Shown here piece by piece: positions 10,133 through 21,900 of a stretch of 64,000 nucleotides of DNA. This stretch comes from Lineolata rhizophorae (Eukaryota > Ascomycota > Dothideomycetes > Lineolatales > Lineolataceae). Each line of letters opens with the position of its first letter. Positions within the stretch are counted from its first letter, which is position 1. The notes beneath the pieces were generated by a model. The model did not search any database, was not told the origin of the DNA, and worked only from the letters and a program-made list of their open reading frames with translations. The DNA is taken from NCBI GenBank assembly GCA_010093515.1, contig MU001679.1:597138-661137 (forward strand), given 5' to 3'. A program made the position numbers and the translations under genes.

Positions 10133-12107
10133 ATGGCGGCCCGGACGCTTCCCGCATCTGCTCTCCGGCGAAACATTCTATCCTCAAGCTGCCCTCTCCG
10201 TCCGTTCGCAGCAAGCTCTTCAATTGTCCCAATTGCATCCACTAGGACCCTCGCCACCCCTCGCCATGCATACCAGCCGGCTTTACGGATCGCGGGCCAG
10301 CGGCGTACCCTATCCAGCAGCGCGCGTACGCGCCTTGCATCTGCGGTCGAGAGCGCTCTTGATCCGTCACAACTGGACCGCGAGGCGGATGAGGTAGACG
10401 TGTGCATCGTTGGCGGCGGCCCGGCCGGCCTAGCGGCAGCGATCCGGCTCAAGCAGCTAGCCAACGAGGCAGGCAAAGAGGACTTTCGAGTGCTGCTGCT
10501 AGAAAAGGCGGGAGAGCTAGGCGATCACATTGTATCGGGCAACGTAATGGAACCGTCGGCCGTTGACGAGCTCCTGCCAGACTGGCGTTCAGAGGACAAT
10601 CCTAGTCGCTTCGAGCACATCACGCCGGCGCGCGAGGACCGCATGCGTTTCCTAACGAAGAACCGGGCGCTGTGGATACCGTCGCCGCCGCAGATGCACA
10701 ACGCCGGGAACTATATCATTAGTTTGAACCAGTTCGTCAAATGGCTGGGCGAGCGTGCCGAGGAAGTTGGCGTCGAGATCTACCCGGGCTTTGCCGCGTC
10801 GGAAGTCCTGTACACATCGGACGGCTCAGTCAAAGGCGTGGCAACGAATGACCTAGGCATCTCACGATCAGGGCAACCTAAGGACACGTTCGAGCGCGGC
10901 ATGGAGTTCCACGCGAAAGTTACCCTACTAGGTGAGGGGTGTCATGGCAGTCTGACGAAGCAGGTCGTCAAAAAGTACGACCTGCGACGCGACAGCCAGC
11001 ACCAGACCTACGGTCTCGGCATCAAAGAGGTGTGGGAGATAAAGCCGGAGAAGTTTCAGGAAGGCCTTGTGATACACTCAATGGGATACCCGCTCCCTTC
11101 GGACACCTACGGTGGCGGCTGGATGTATCATTTTGGAGACAACCTCGCCAGTATAGGTCTCGTGGTCGGGCTTGACTACCCAAACCCGTGGCTAGCACCA
11201 TACGGAGAGTTCCAGAAAATGAAGCAGCATCCCTTGTACCGCTCGGTTCTTGAGGGCGGCAAGTGCATCTCGTACGGCGCGCGAGCACTCAACGAGGGCG
11301 GCTACCAGTCCATCCCGAAGTGCTCATTCCCCGGTGGTGCGCTCATCGGCGACTCAGCGGGGTTTTTGAACGTGCCCAAGATTAAAGGCACCCATACGGC
11401 GATGCGGTCCGGTATGCTCGCGGCGGAGGCGACTTACTCAGCCATCAGCAGCGCCGGCGGCGGCGCTCAAGCGGGCTCCATCTTCCTCTACGATTACGAG
11501 GATAAGCTGCGCGCGTCGAGCATCTGGTCTGAGCTTTACCAGGTGCGTAACATGCGGCCTTCCTTCCATGGCCCACTCGGCTTGTACGGCGGCATTATGT
11601 ACTCGGGGTTGGAAGCATATCTGTTCAAGGGCAGAGTACCCTGGACACTGCCGCACAGCAAGCCGGACTATGCGGCTACCAAGACGGCCGACCGGTGCAA
11701 GAAGATTGAGTATCCAAAGCCGGATGGCGAGATCAGCTTTGATATCATGACAAGCGTGAGCAGGACGGGGACGAATCATGAAGAGGATCAGCCGGTGCAT
11801 TTGCAAGTCAAGGACTGGGATAAGCACGCGCTGAAAGAGTGGCCTAAGTATAAGGGAGTGGAGAACAGGTTCTGCCCGGCTGGTGTTTACGAATATGTTG
11901 AAGATGACAGTAGGGAACTGGGTGTCAGGTTCCAGATTAATGCGCAGAAGTAAGTCGCACGTTTGTTGAGATGCAGCCCCGTCTGTTACGGCTAACTTTC
12001 AAAATAGTTGCATCCATTGCAAAACTTGCGATATCAAAGTTCCAGACCAAGATATTAACTGGGTAACTCCCCAAGGTGGAGAAGGCCCCAAATATGTTCT
12101 AACATAG
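10133..12107 (+). CDS. Electron transfer flavoprotein-ubiquinone oxidoreductase (ETF-QO)
   Basis: Inner mitochondrial membrane enzyme that takes electrons from reduced ETF, made by acyl-CoA and amino acid dehydrogenases, and passes them to ubiquinone. Exon 1 is 10133-11949 and exon 2 is 12008-12107, giving 638 residues. The first 75 or so residues are rich in Arg, Ser and Ala and lack acids, like a mitochondrial presequence. The FAD-binding motif VGGGPAG spans residues 93-99. The 4Fe-4S cluster cysteines are C580 (RFCPAG), C607, C610 and C613 (NCIHCKTC), the last three encoded in exon 2, so splicing is needed for a working enzyme. In-frame upstream ATGs (such as 10067) exist; 10133 is chosen because it starts the basic presequence. 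Yeast homologue: Cir2. Confidence 0.97.
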
Positions 12108-12450
12108 AAAGGTTGGGTCAAGGTGTGTAGTAGTTTACGTATATAAGCGCATTCAAGGAGTCCAGTGCATGTGCATATAAGTGGGGTCGATATCCGATCG
12201 TCTTTCGACATCGTATATTATTGCACTTTCCATTTTTATTGTACGCTCAGATCAAACGCGGTCCATCCGTAATTCTCAACATACTTCCCGGACAATAAGA
12301 TGAGATTTGGTGCCAAGACACTATTAGCTTTTTCGCGTTAGCTTACTAGGTAGCACATCTTCGTGCACGTTCAATTGTCTCACCCCCACATAATCCTTTC
12401 TTCACTCCCATACAGGTCCGTCAGGATACGACCATGGACTAAGCTATATA
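12108..12450 (+). promoter_or_regulatory. Region between ETF-QO and HET gene, with a two-codon uORF
   Basis: This 343-bp region holds the ETF-QO 3' end and the HET promoter. At 12434-12442 the sequence ACC-ATG-GAC-TAA forms a two-codon upstream ORF in an excellent initiation context. It ends 8 bases before the HET start codon. Confidence 0.55.
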
Positions 12451-14165
12451 ATGTCGTACAAGTATCTTCCCCTGCGACAAAACAACCAAATCCGTCTCGT
12501 TGAGATTCAACCAGGAAGATATGACTCTGAGACAATATACTGTACAATCATACGGAGATGCAGATCGGATCCATCGCTGAAGTACGAGGCGCTTTCGTAC
12601 ACGTGGGGAGACGCATCCAAACTAAAGCGCATCATCGTCAAGCATTCCAAAGATTTCTACGTCACCTCAAACTGCTACGATGCCCTGCGCCAGCTTCGGG
12701 ACCCTCAGGAGAAGAGGCTGATCTGGATAGACGCTATCTGCATCAACCAGAAAGACGACGAAGAACGTACCCAGCAAGTTCGCGTCATGGGTGAAATTTA
12801 CAAAGGCGCATCTAGAGTGTTGGTTTATCTTGGGGAAGTAGACGAGAATAGCAAGAGACTATTCGCATACATTGCCAGGTTCGAGGCGGAGATTGATGGA
12901 GTTCATACCTCGTGGGCCGATCTCACGGATGATGATTCTATCCTCGTCGAAACTGCGAGAGCAATCCTTCGACGTCCTTGGTTTAGTCGCGTATGGGTCA
13001 TTCAAGAAGTCTACCATGGCCGCGGCTACACTACGGTTGTTTGCGGACCCGATTCGGCGCACTGGGGTGACTTTGCGTCATGCTGCATGGATTTATGCAA
13101 GTCCGGGCCTGGCGATTTCGGGCACTACAGCGCTCGTCTACCAACATATGTTTTTACAATTGGTTCTAGTGAAGACAGTGCGTTACCTCTTTATGAGCTG
13201 CTGTGTCAAACGCGGTTCGCCAACGCAACCGATCCTCGAGACAAATTCTTTGGTATCCTCTCAATGGCTACGGATCAAGATGATGTGGCATCGCTTGCAA
13301 ATTATGATCAGAGCACGACGACCATATACACCGTGATTGGCCTCTACTTGTTACGGACTACAAAGCTACTTTTGCTTCAAGCAACTCGTCACCAGCATTC
13401 TAAATTTCCAGGTTTAGCCTCGTGGATACCGGACTGGAGCCGAAATGTTGACAGCGATCCGTTTTGGAATGTTAGGCCCGATGAAGTGGAGGCATGGTTG
13501 GATGAATACGAGATAGACGACCCTGAACTGCGCATTCTAGAATGTTGCAAGCCCAACAAAGCAGAGTCTGATCACTTTTATCATCCAGTCTTGTCCGTCA
13601 CAGGATTCCGACTCGGCCGTATCAAATCACTTGGTGCAAGGTTCGACTTTGAGAGCTCTTCGGACGCCTGCACTGATGCGCTTAAGAGGGTCTGGGAATC
13701 GGGCGGCCAAGAGATCGACACTCCGTATATTCCACCCGGTTTTACCTCAGAATGTAAGTGCTACAGCACCAACACATTTGCTCCATTTGGCTAAAACGCG
13801 TGAAAGCCTTTGACTCTCTCGGATTTTACCATGCTTGGAGTCGTGGCCACGGCGCTACTGACGAACTCAATTTCGAGTTCGTGCAAGAGGCGATGCATGA
13901 CTGTCGACTTTTTTTTAGCGAGAACAACATTTTAGGTCTGGCGCCATCTGAAGCCGCTCCAGGAGATGTTATATGTGTTATTAAGGGGGCTGCGGATCCC
14001 TGCTTATTGCGTAGACGTCTGCAAGGAGACTGGTCACTTGTAAGCGGAGAGTGTTACTATGGTGATCTCTTTCCGGTTAACGCACTACCGCAAGATCTCA
14101 AGATGTACCTCTCGTCACAGAAAGGTATCGAGTTTGGTGATGAAGAGATTTTCACGCTTTGGTAG
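12451..14165 (+). CDS. Heterokaryon incompatibility (HET) domain protein
   Basis: HET-domain proteins mediate non-self recognition in filamentous fungi. When triggered, the domain, which resembles TIR folds, causes cell death in fused cells. Exon 1 is 12451-13753, the intron 13754-13806 (53 nt, GTAAGT donor, CTAAAAC branch) and exon 2 13807-14165, giving 553 residues. HET signatures are clear: YEALSYTWGD, then RLIWIDAICINQ, then GEIYKGASRVLVYLGE, then RRPWFSRVWVIQEV. The domain occupies roughly residues 45-190. The rest has no NACHT, WD or other repeat module that I can see. The C-terminal part with APGDVICVIKG is common in stand-alone HET proteins (the 6-OR allele type). No partner gene such as a het-s or NLR gene lies next to it. 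Confidence 0.95.
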
Positions 14166-14994
14166 CGGATTAATTTTGCGGGCCTGCTTTACGACAAATT
14201 ACAAAATCGAACGTCGGTATATAAATTTTAGATGAAAATCAAGGGAACATTACCTAGATTGGTGGCGCATGCCTCAGGCTAGGTATCGCAAAGCACTTAG
14301 AATTTTAGTGAATTTTGGGTGCCAGATATAGAAGCAAAAAGCAATAAAATCACCAATATTTTCGTGAGCTATACTAGTATCATTACAGATCAATCAGACA
14401 GCTAAAATCTCAATACGCTACAGACCCGACGATCGATTGGCCATGCAGCATGGCCCTGCGAAGCTAAGAGGAGAACATGAAAGCATAGTAAAGGATTAAC
14501 TATAATCGCAAAACAGGAAGGATCAAATAATGAAGACAACAGCTCACGATCTACATACGAAATAGATATACATATTGTCGTAACTATGGCGACTGGCTGC
14601 TTTTAGTATTGAATGGCGCCTAGGCGAGTTGAATACGTTACTGAGTTGCAAGTTCTCGAAGTCAGGAAGCTCACGGGCGTATCTGTGTATATCATTGATT
14701 GAAGTTAGTATAAATTCCTTGTGGTGGGTCGCAACGGATGTATTTACTAGGTCTGACAGGTTACTATCCATCTTGCTGGGAAACTTAGAAGTACGAGCTG
14801 TGTTTATCATATTCGGTCACTTCCCCCTTAGTTCCTTGACTCTGGAAGGAACCATAATCAATCTCGTCCCTACATAGAACCTTAAAAAGCCATATCATAA
14901 TATAACCAACATACTCCGCCGAATCGGAACGCCGTGAAGCCTACACATCGGTAGCCATCCCTGACAGACAGCCTACCCGCGTATCCGCCCAAAC
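14166..14994. other. AT-rich convergent intergenic region
   Basis: This 829-bp AT-rich stretch lies between the 3' ends of the HET and CFEM genes. The only frames (14544-14810 minus, 14629-14877 plus) overlap each other and show no family features. I see no RNA gene. Confidence 0.45.
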
Positions 14995-15768
14995 TCAAAG
15001 CGCAAACGCGACCAAAGCCGCAACCGCCGCAAACCCACCGTACGATCTAGCCATCCGATCTCCCACCACCGGCGCAGCATCCGGCGTTGCGCTCGCAGAC
15101 GCCGCCGCGCCGGTCCCCGAGGCGCTCTGCTGCGCCAGCGCGGCGTCACAAGCGTCCTGGGCGGCGGGAAGGACGTCTGGGGCTCTACGTTAGCCTCGTA
15201 CTAGGCATGGCCTCCCAACGACAAGAGAGCAGCAATTGCCAACCGGCGAGAAGTGGGGCTGAAGAGAAAGGGGTGGGAGATGGTGGCAGCCCCGGCAGGA
15301 TGAAGAGGGACGACTCGAAGGACTTACTGGCGGCGTTGTTGGGACAGTCTGTGAGCACGCATGGGGTCACACTCATGGAGATGCTTGTTTGCTCTGTCAC
15401 GCATATGCACTGCGCGTCGGTGTTGTCGCAAGGGGAGTCTTCGATTGCGTTTTGGAAGCAACCGCGCTGCGTGAAACAATCATGAGTTTAGATTAGCCAC
15501 GAGGTCCGGCACTTCCGTAGTCCATTGCTCTATCTGTGGTGTAGTTCCACTGGAAGTAGATCTGTAATGCATTTGCTCCGTAGTGTGCTGTAACTGCCGA
15601 CATGCAGAAGCAACTTGGAAGATCCTTTTGGATCTTTGATATTGAGGGCTGCCGGAAGTGACTTACCGCGCATTCTGGAACGCCGGACAGATCTTGGGCA
15701 GTTGCGAGTGTTGACGTGTAGACCAAAAGGGAAAGCGCGGCAAAAGTAACGGAGAGAATAGGCTGCAT
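14995..15768 (-). CDS. CFEM-domain secreted, probably GPI-anchored protein
   Basis: CFEM proteins are extracellular eight-cysteine proteins found at the fungal surface. Some bind haem for iron uptake and others act as effectors. Three exons (15667-15768, 15328-15466, 14995-15176) close in phase and give 140 residues. A signal peptide occupies about residues 1-24. All eight CFEM cysteines are present at 32, 37, 47, 54, 56, 70, 75 and 90. D51 sits in the C-x3-D-x2-C-x-C motif, the residue that ligates haem iron in Candida Csa2. An Ala/Ser-rich linker and the hydrophobic tail FAAVAALVAFAL suggest a GPI anchor. The 200-nt first intron stays open in frame for 58 codons. The last acceptor is taken as CCCCAG, because a GCTAACG branch site lies close upstream; a GAG six bases earlier would also keep the frame. 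Confidence 0.9.
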
Positions 15769-18700
15769 GCTGGGGGGATATGGGTGGTGAGGCTATGGTA
15801 GAGTAGCACGATCTGCACCACGACGACGGACTTCTCCTTAGCTTCAAAGTTCCTGACGTTGGCCGAAGAAAGTTTAGCTAGAGAATGACCGAGGATAAAA
15901 TCTTACTGTCAGCTAGTGCCGGATGGCAGTTCTGCCGCCCACACAAGGGTTTGAGCTGGTTTGAAGTAAAGGTGGAAGAATTCAATTAAGAGATTTTCTG
16001 TTGTACACAGGCTGTCGTGCCTCGTCCTGTGGCAACGGCCCCACCAGAAAGACGGCACGGCTTTCTGGAAATGCCTGGATAGAATTCAACAACGAATCAA
16101 TTGATAATGGAGAGGAGTTGTCTCCGCTCCTCTAGCTGACAGGAGAGATTTGACCAACGAGAAGGGAGGGCAAATTCTCGAAGCACAGGAAAGAGCCGTA
16201 GAGCATGTATTAGAACAGCCTATAGCATGAGCTGGGTGCTCGTGGCCCATATAGGCTATAGCAACCCTACCCAACGTTTCCTTGTTAAGCAGAATTCAAA
16301 AGCTTAATTGTTCGCGACTCCCTTGCTTAGGTAGCTACCGAATAGGCTCGATCCAGAACGTCTGTGTCCGGTCCGATTTCTGGTCGCAAGTCACACACAG
16401 CCTGTAGTGGCACTTATTCAGCGGGTGTGATTGAGCGGGCCCTGCGGTTGCTGCATGCAGCTTGCGAGACGCCTCTGAAACGCGATGCCACGTACGGAGT
16501 ATGCTTCAGGCGGTGCCAAGATCGCCCACGACAAGCGGATGTTCTGTGGGTGAAAGGAAGAACGAGGAGAATGGAAACCTTGGATACCCAAGGTTGGATA
16601 CCCAAAGGCTTGTCGGGGTCTTATCGTCTAGTAAACGGAATCACACGCTGCCGAACGGATGCGCGACAACCGGCCCGTTTTGGCTTCCAGGTTTGGTGGC
16701 ATGTGTATTTCAAAACATAGCCTTGGCCTTGATTCACGATTGAAGCGATATGTAGTACGATTTCGCGCATCCACATGCGTTTTCCAAGGTGGGACTGGCT
16801 GTGCTAGCTAGACCGTCCGCAGCGCCGGCGGGCTCGGAAGCTACATCTCTTCGCAAGCGTGTTTTAGTGCCTGGTGGCGTGTCTTAGTTAAACCTGGGGA
16901 GATGGTGTCGCGAGTGCAGAGTCTAGTGCCGGTCAAAACAATCTTCTTTGAACTTTGTCAGAGGAACTGGAATTCCAAGCGAGAGGCTTGCCTTATTCCC
17001 GGGCAAGTTACTTATCCCACCCAAGCCTTCTTGCGCGTCTCATGAAGCTCCATGACTCTGCGAACGCGACTTCCGCCAAGACCGCTAAGCGATATCTTCT
17101 CGGACCTAATCGAGCCGGGACACGTTGGTTAGTTGAGTGTCACCGCAACCCCATACCACGCGCGACTCTACGGCTGGACCATCTCAACACCACTTCCCAC
17201 GCGACCTTGGCCCTCTCAAAAAAGACCTTCGCCCACTTCCTAGGGTAGTTTCCAGGCTACCGTCCGCTTCCTTGCACGCGCTTCTCCCATATCACCCGTA
17301 CTAAACCCACCCCCAATCCACCGCACAACCCGCCCGCAGTGCCGGCCCGCGCGTACATACATGTACATACAGACGCATGCACCTGCAGCCGTTGGAGTCT
17401 GCACGCCTACCTCTGCGGACGCGTCCGCTGGGCCTTCCCCCGCCCCTGGCTCGCGCGCTACCCGAACCGGGGAGCGAAGCGATTTGCCGGGGCGCCAGGG
17501 CGGCGTCTCTCCCGCGTCGGCGGACCGGTCGGCGCAATGACCATACTCTGGCCCGGCGCCGGCGGCGGCATGCGAGATGCTGCAGCGCCGCCGGTTACCA
17601 TCGCTTCCGCCGCAAGCAGCAGCAGGAGCTTGCCGACGGAATCCAAGCCCGGCAAGGGTCCCCCGTTGGCAGAGCCGTGCGCGCGCAGCTCGCGCGCCTC
17701 GGCCCCGCTCCCGTGATTGTAGGGCTGCCTCATGGCGGCGCTGAAAGGGCGCTGCAACGGTAAACTCCGGCGTTCGTATGTTTTCCAACACGGAGAGCCG
17801 CTACGTTTCAGGAATTGCGTAGCGTGTTCCTCCGGCCAAGCTATGGGAAGAAATGAGGCGTACGCGCGCACACGCTCACTGGTGGAGAGTGCGCCAGTAA
17901 AGATCTCCATTGCTTGGACAGAAAGCAAATATTGGTATATTGGACACTAGGACTTAGACAGTTGTAGTAGCAGAGACCTTTGATAGGACAAAAAAAAAAG
18001 GGACATCCACAACGCGCGCCCTTCGATATAACCCCTCCCCGAATCTGAATCCGTTTCATTTGCTAGCGTTGCCCATGTGGAAGTGTTACTTTCTGACCCG
18101 AGCCCGACGTTCTTTCTCCACGCGCCCCTTCCCCGCGTGTAACCAACCGCACGCAGAAAACAAGTAGCCCCCTTGGAAAACAGGACCTCGAAGAAGAAAA
18201 GAAGTTTTGGGAAGAAAGGGGAAAAAGAAAAGAAAAAAGGCGCATTGCTTCCTCCTCCACATTTCCAACGTGGCAGGAAAGAGTCTTTAAAAATCAAGCC
18301 TCCCAGAGCGCCGGGTCTTACTAGAAATTACCCAGCGCTTTTTGCATGCATGAAAACAAGACGTTTATAAAAGGAAGGCTCTGGCAATGGTGTTTGTTGG
18401 CTCCCACCTACTGATACATTCCCGACGTATCTGTATCGGCGAGCGCCCCCATCCACAAGCCCTCGTGTACAGGATCCTCCGTGTAGGAACCATAGACAAA
18501 GTGTACTGGGAGAATTCGAAATGTATGAAAAAAACCATCAGAATCAACAAGCCACCTGAGGGTGGTGGTACTTTGAAGTGAAGAAAACATGAAGTTACCA
18601 GCGCGCTGCAAGGCGCTAAAACAAGAGGTATCGTGCAGTAAGAGAAGTATGGGTTGGTACATGACGGGGATATGATACGAGCCCAGCACAAAGGAAAGCT

Positions 18701-18943
18701 CAAAAAGAAAGACCGAACTCTGCAAAGACCTTCGAAACCCCTTTGTTGTATCTGTTGGCTCCAGTGGAGAAAATGCTTCCATGCACGGAAGAAAAGCAGT
18801 GAGGCGCACTGAGGAATCTACGAACTCTACTCGAAAGACACCAATGAGCCGATCGAATTCGCCCGTGGTTACTCTAGCATCGGTGGGTATGTGTGCGCGC
18901 ATCGAATCAAGCTGGCAAGGCCGTCTCATATGCGCATGCGAAT
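15769..18943. other. 3.2 kb region with no supported gene
   Basis: The first part is the CFEM promoter. The rest mixes AT-balanced and GC-rich DNA (17280-17720). It includes a tandem TTGGATACCCAA repeat at 16580-16605, a TACATACATGTACATAC stretch near 17353, and purine-rich runs near 18175-18245 close to the 3' end of the next gene. Overlapping ORFs such as 17240-17791 and 17458-17928 are GC-rich shadows of one another. No family match or splice pattern supports any of them. Confidence 0.5.
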
Positions 18944-21900
18944 TTAAAACATCGCGCCTTCAGCCATAGGCCGGCGCGGCGGAGATCCGCCATTAACTGG
19001 CCGCATATGATCCGGAAATCCCTGCGGGGGCAATGGTGGATTCGGACTCATGACGGCCTGGTGGCGCGCCTTCGAACTCAGGCTGCGGCCCTCGCTCGAG
19101 CTCTTCCGAAGCCGTGATCGCGCGCGAGCTTGCTTGTCATCATCGTCGGAAAACGTCGATTCCAGCACGGTTGTAGGCACCTGAGGCGAGCTGTTGTCGT
19201 AGTTCTCCGTACGGCCGAAACCGAAGCGGCGACGGCGAGGATTGATCGGTGGTACGGGTGGCGGCTGCTCGTCTATACCGTTCTTGAGCGACGCTCCAGG
19301 TGGGAGTTCGATCGTGTCGACATTCGACGTGCTTGAAATCAGAGTCGGCTCCGAAATGTCGTGCTTGTTGATTGATTTCTTCCGGGCGGTAGGGATGCGG
19401 GAGTGGTTTTGTGGCGGCTGAGAAGGATGTGTCTGCGGCTGGAAGGTTGAGGAGACGGGCGTATTAGACGAGGAGATCGGAGGAGTGGTGTTGGCAGAGA
19501 ACGGAGTGATGGGCGATGGTCTCGAGAATGTCGCCGGCGACGGCATGCTGGGTGAAGGGCGAGGAGAGGTGGGCAAGCCTGGCGAATGGCCAGGAGACAT
19601 AATGGCTGGACTGACCACAGCCGGAGAGAGCCTTGGGGATGGCGCCGGTCCATTGGTGTTGATTGGACGAAGGGAATGCGAGTCAAAGTATCCGGGACTG
19701 CCAGCGGCTTTCGAGTTGCTCCTCAACCGGGACTGGGCCATGCCCATACGTTCAGGGATAATCTCAGGAGTAGAAGCACCAGATGCTGCGTTCAGATGTG
19801 CTGTCTGGGCACTGAGTTCGGCATATGAGATGGCACTTGAACCTGTACCTTCTACCATAGCCTTCTCAAGATCATCCTTGTACCCGCGGGGCCTGCTTCG
19901 CGAACGGCTTGAAGAGAGGTCGGAGCTTGACCGGTTGCGGATAGAGTTATGGGAAGAATCAGGCGGGCTTCGGCCTTTATGGCTGTGGTTCTCGCGACCA
20001 TAACTGTCATTGCTCGGGCGGGACTGAGTTTCACTAGGCCTCCGAGCACCGATATCATTCCGTAAGGGAGTACGTCCGTGAGGTGGCCGGGAGCTGGATT
20101 TTGGCGGAGGAATGATCTCTTCAGACCTCCAGTGTTCTGACTCGTAGAACTTTTCAGCTGGGCCGGCAATGGGTAGGGAAGGACTGCTATTATTGGCACC
20201 CGGAGCACCTAAGCCTAGCATCTTAATGGCCTTACTTGGTGGGAGGTCCTGCATCCCTTGAATAGGTGGCTCCGGTGTCCTCGAGATCGAGTCGCGGCTT
20301 GACTTGGTTCGCAACATCGCGAACGGCTTTAGCGTTCCAGCCTTCCCAGGCGAAGGGCTTCCTGACCGACTCTCGCTCTCCACCTTAGTGCGCAGGCTCT
20401 CTTGAATAGCCTTTCGGCGCTGATCGAGCTCCTGGGCAAATGCCTCCCGATCTGCCTGCGTCGTACTGCTGCCGTCGCGGCTGTGCTGTCTAGCCAGCTC
20501 CTGCTCCCAAGCTGTGTCGGCTAGAACGTTTTGCGTAATAGCCTCCCGCTTAGGCCTCTCCGTCTCCGAAGGTGAGGTAAAATTGTTCTGATGCTTTCCC
20601 TGATCGCTCTCTAGCGGGCTAACGGGGCTGTCAGTCTCACCGTACCCAGGGCCATCGAAGTCTTCTAGGTCCCAAGGGTTGGAGTGGCTGTACTGCGAGT
20701 TGCCCCTAGTTGTGTTCGTATCTGAAATCATCGGGCGCGCAGAGTAGGTACCATCACGTGACTCCTGGCCGTAATTATCATCGTCGTAGACTGAAGAGAC
20801 GTTGCTGCGCTGGCGAAGGTGCTGATGAATGAGGCCGCTTAGACCGCCATTGTCCGGTCCAAGGGTTGGAGAGTCGTGCTCAGGCTTGGCGATCGTCTCG
20901 ACGGATCCCTTTCGTACGCCGGCTTGCACGCCGATAGGTAATTCAAGGTGTGTCGCCGCATCATTCATGCTGCTATCTACCCTGTTGTCCAAGGCTCGGA
21001 GCGCAGGGTGCTCCGACATTGGCGGCGGAGAACCTGGAGGGGGCATCGGGATACGACGGTCACCGAACAATCGAGCAGGCTTAGGCGGCTGAGGAGTCTC
21101 GCTGTTATCTTCATCGCTGTCGGTTCCGGAGGCAAAGAATGTCTTCTGCCCGGGGGTCGATTCGGCAGTGGGGCTATCCTGATTAGTGCGTAGCTGAGCG
21201 GCCGCGTTCCGAAAAACCGAGAAGGCAGCAGGTGGTTTCCGCGAGGCAGACCGAGATCTCGATCGATTTCTATTAGCAGTTTCAGCAGTTTCAGCCCCCT
21301 TGCGCTCAATCTCATCGCGGACGGCCTTCACCGAACCAGCCGGCATGTCCTTCTTTAGCGGAGGTGTCTCGCGACCTTGCTGCATCGCCATCTGGCGTTG
21401 TAGGTATTGTTGCTCGTCAAAAGCCTTGGGCTTGTTAAAGGCGCCCATCGCAGTAGCCTTGCCCCTGTCACCAGGAGCAATCGCATTTGAGAGAATGTTT
21501 GACTCATCGCTGTCGCTAGGCAGAGGGCTGAGTGGTGGGGACTGCGACACGCTGTGGAGAGGGCTGGACGTGGAAGACTGAGACGCAGATTGACCGGAAG
21601 TGCCTGTAGCGTATACTTGGCTGCGAGCGCTCGCCGCCGGGCTAGACTCCTTGAACCGGTCGTGCAAGTTCGTCGCACTCTTGACCTGGTAAGGAGCCCC
21701 GACCTTCGTGTTCAAAGTTCGCTGTCTCTGAATAGAGTTGAGCCTATTCATAGCCGAGGACTGCTGTTCGTGCAATTGCTGGTCGAGGCCTTGCTCGTAT
21801 AGTCTCCGTGCCTTGGTCATAGAACGCTCAATACCTGGAGATATTGGATTGGGATTGGTGGAAGTCGCAGGCGACGAAGACGGGACAGAGTTCGCGCCCT

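Noticed and set aside
14270-14285. GGTGGCGCATGCCTC resembling a human Alu segment
   Set aside because: A short coincidental match in otherwise fungal AT-rich DNA; no further Alu sequence around it.
17240-17928. Overlapping minus-strand frames of 183 and 156 codons
   Set aside because: They are shadows of each other in a GC-rich block, and neither has family content.
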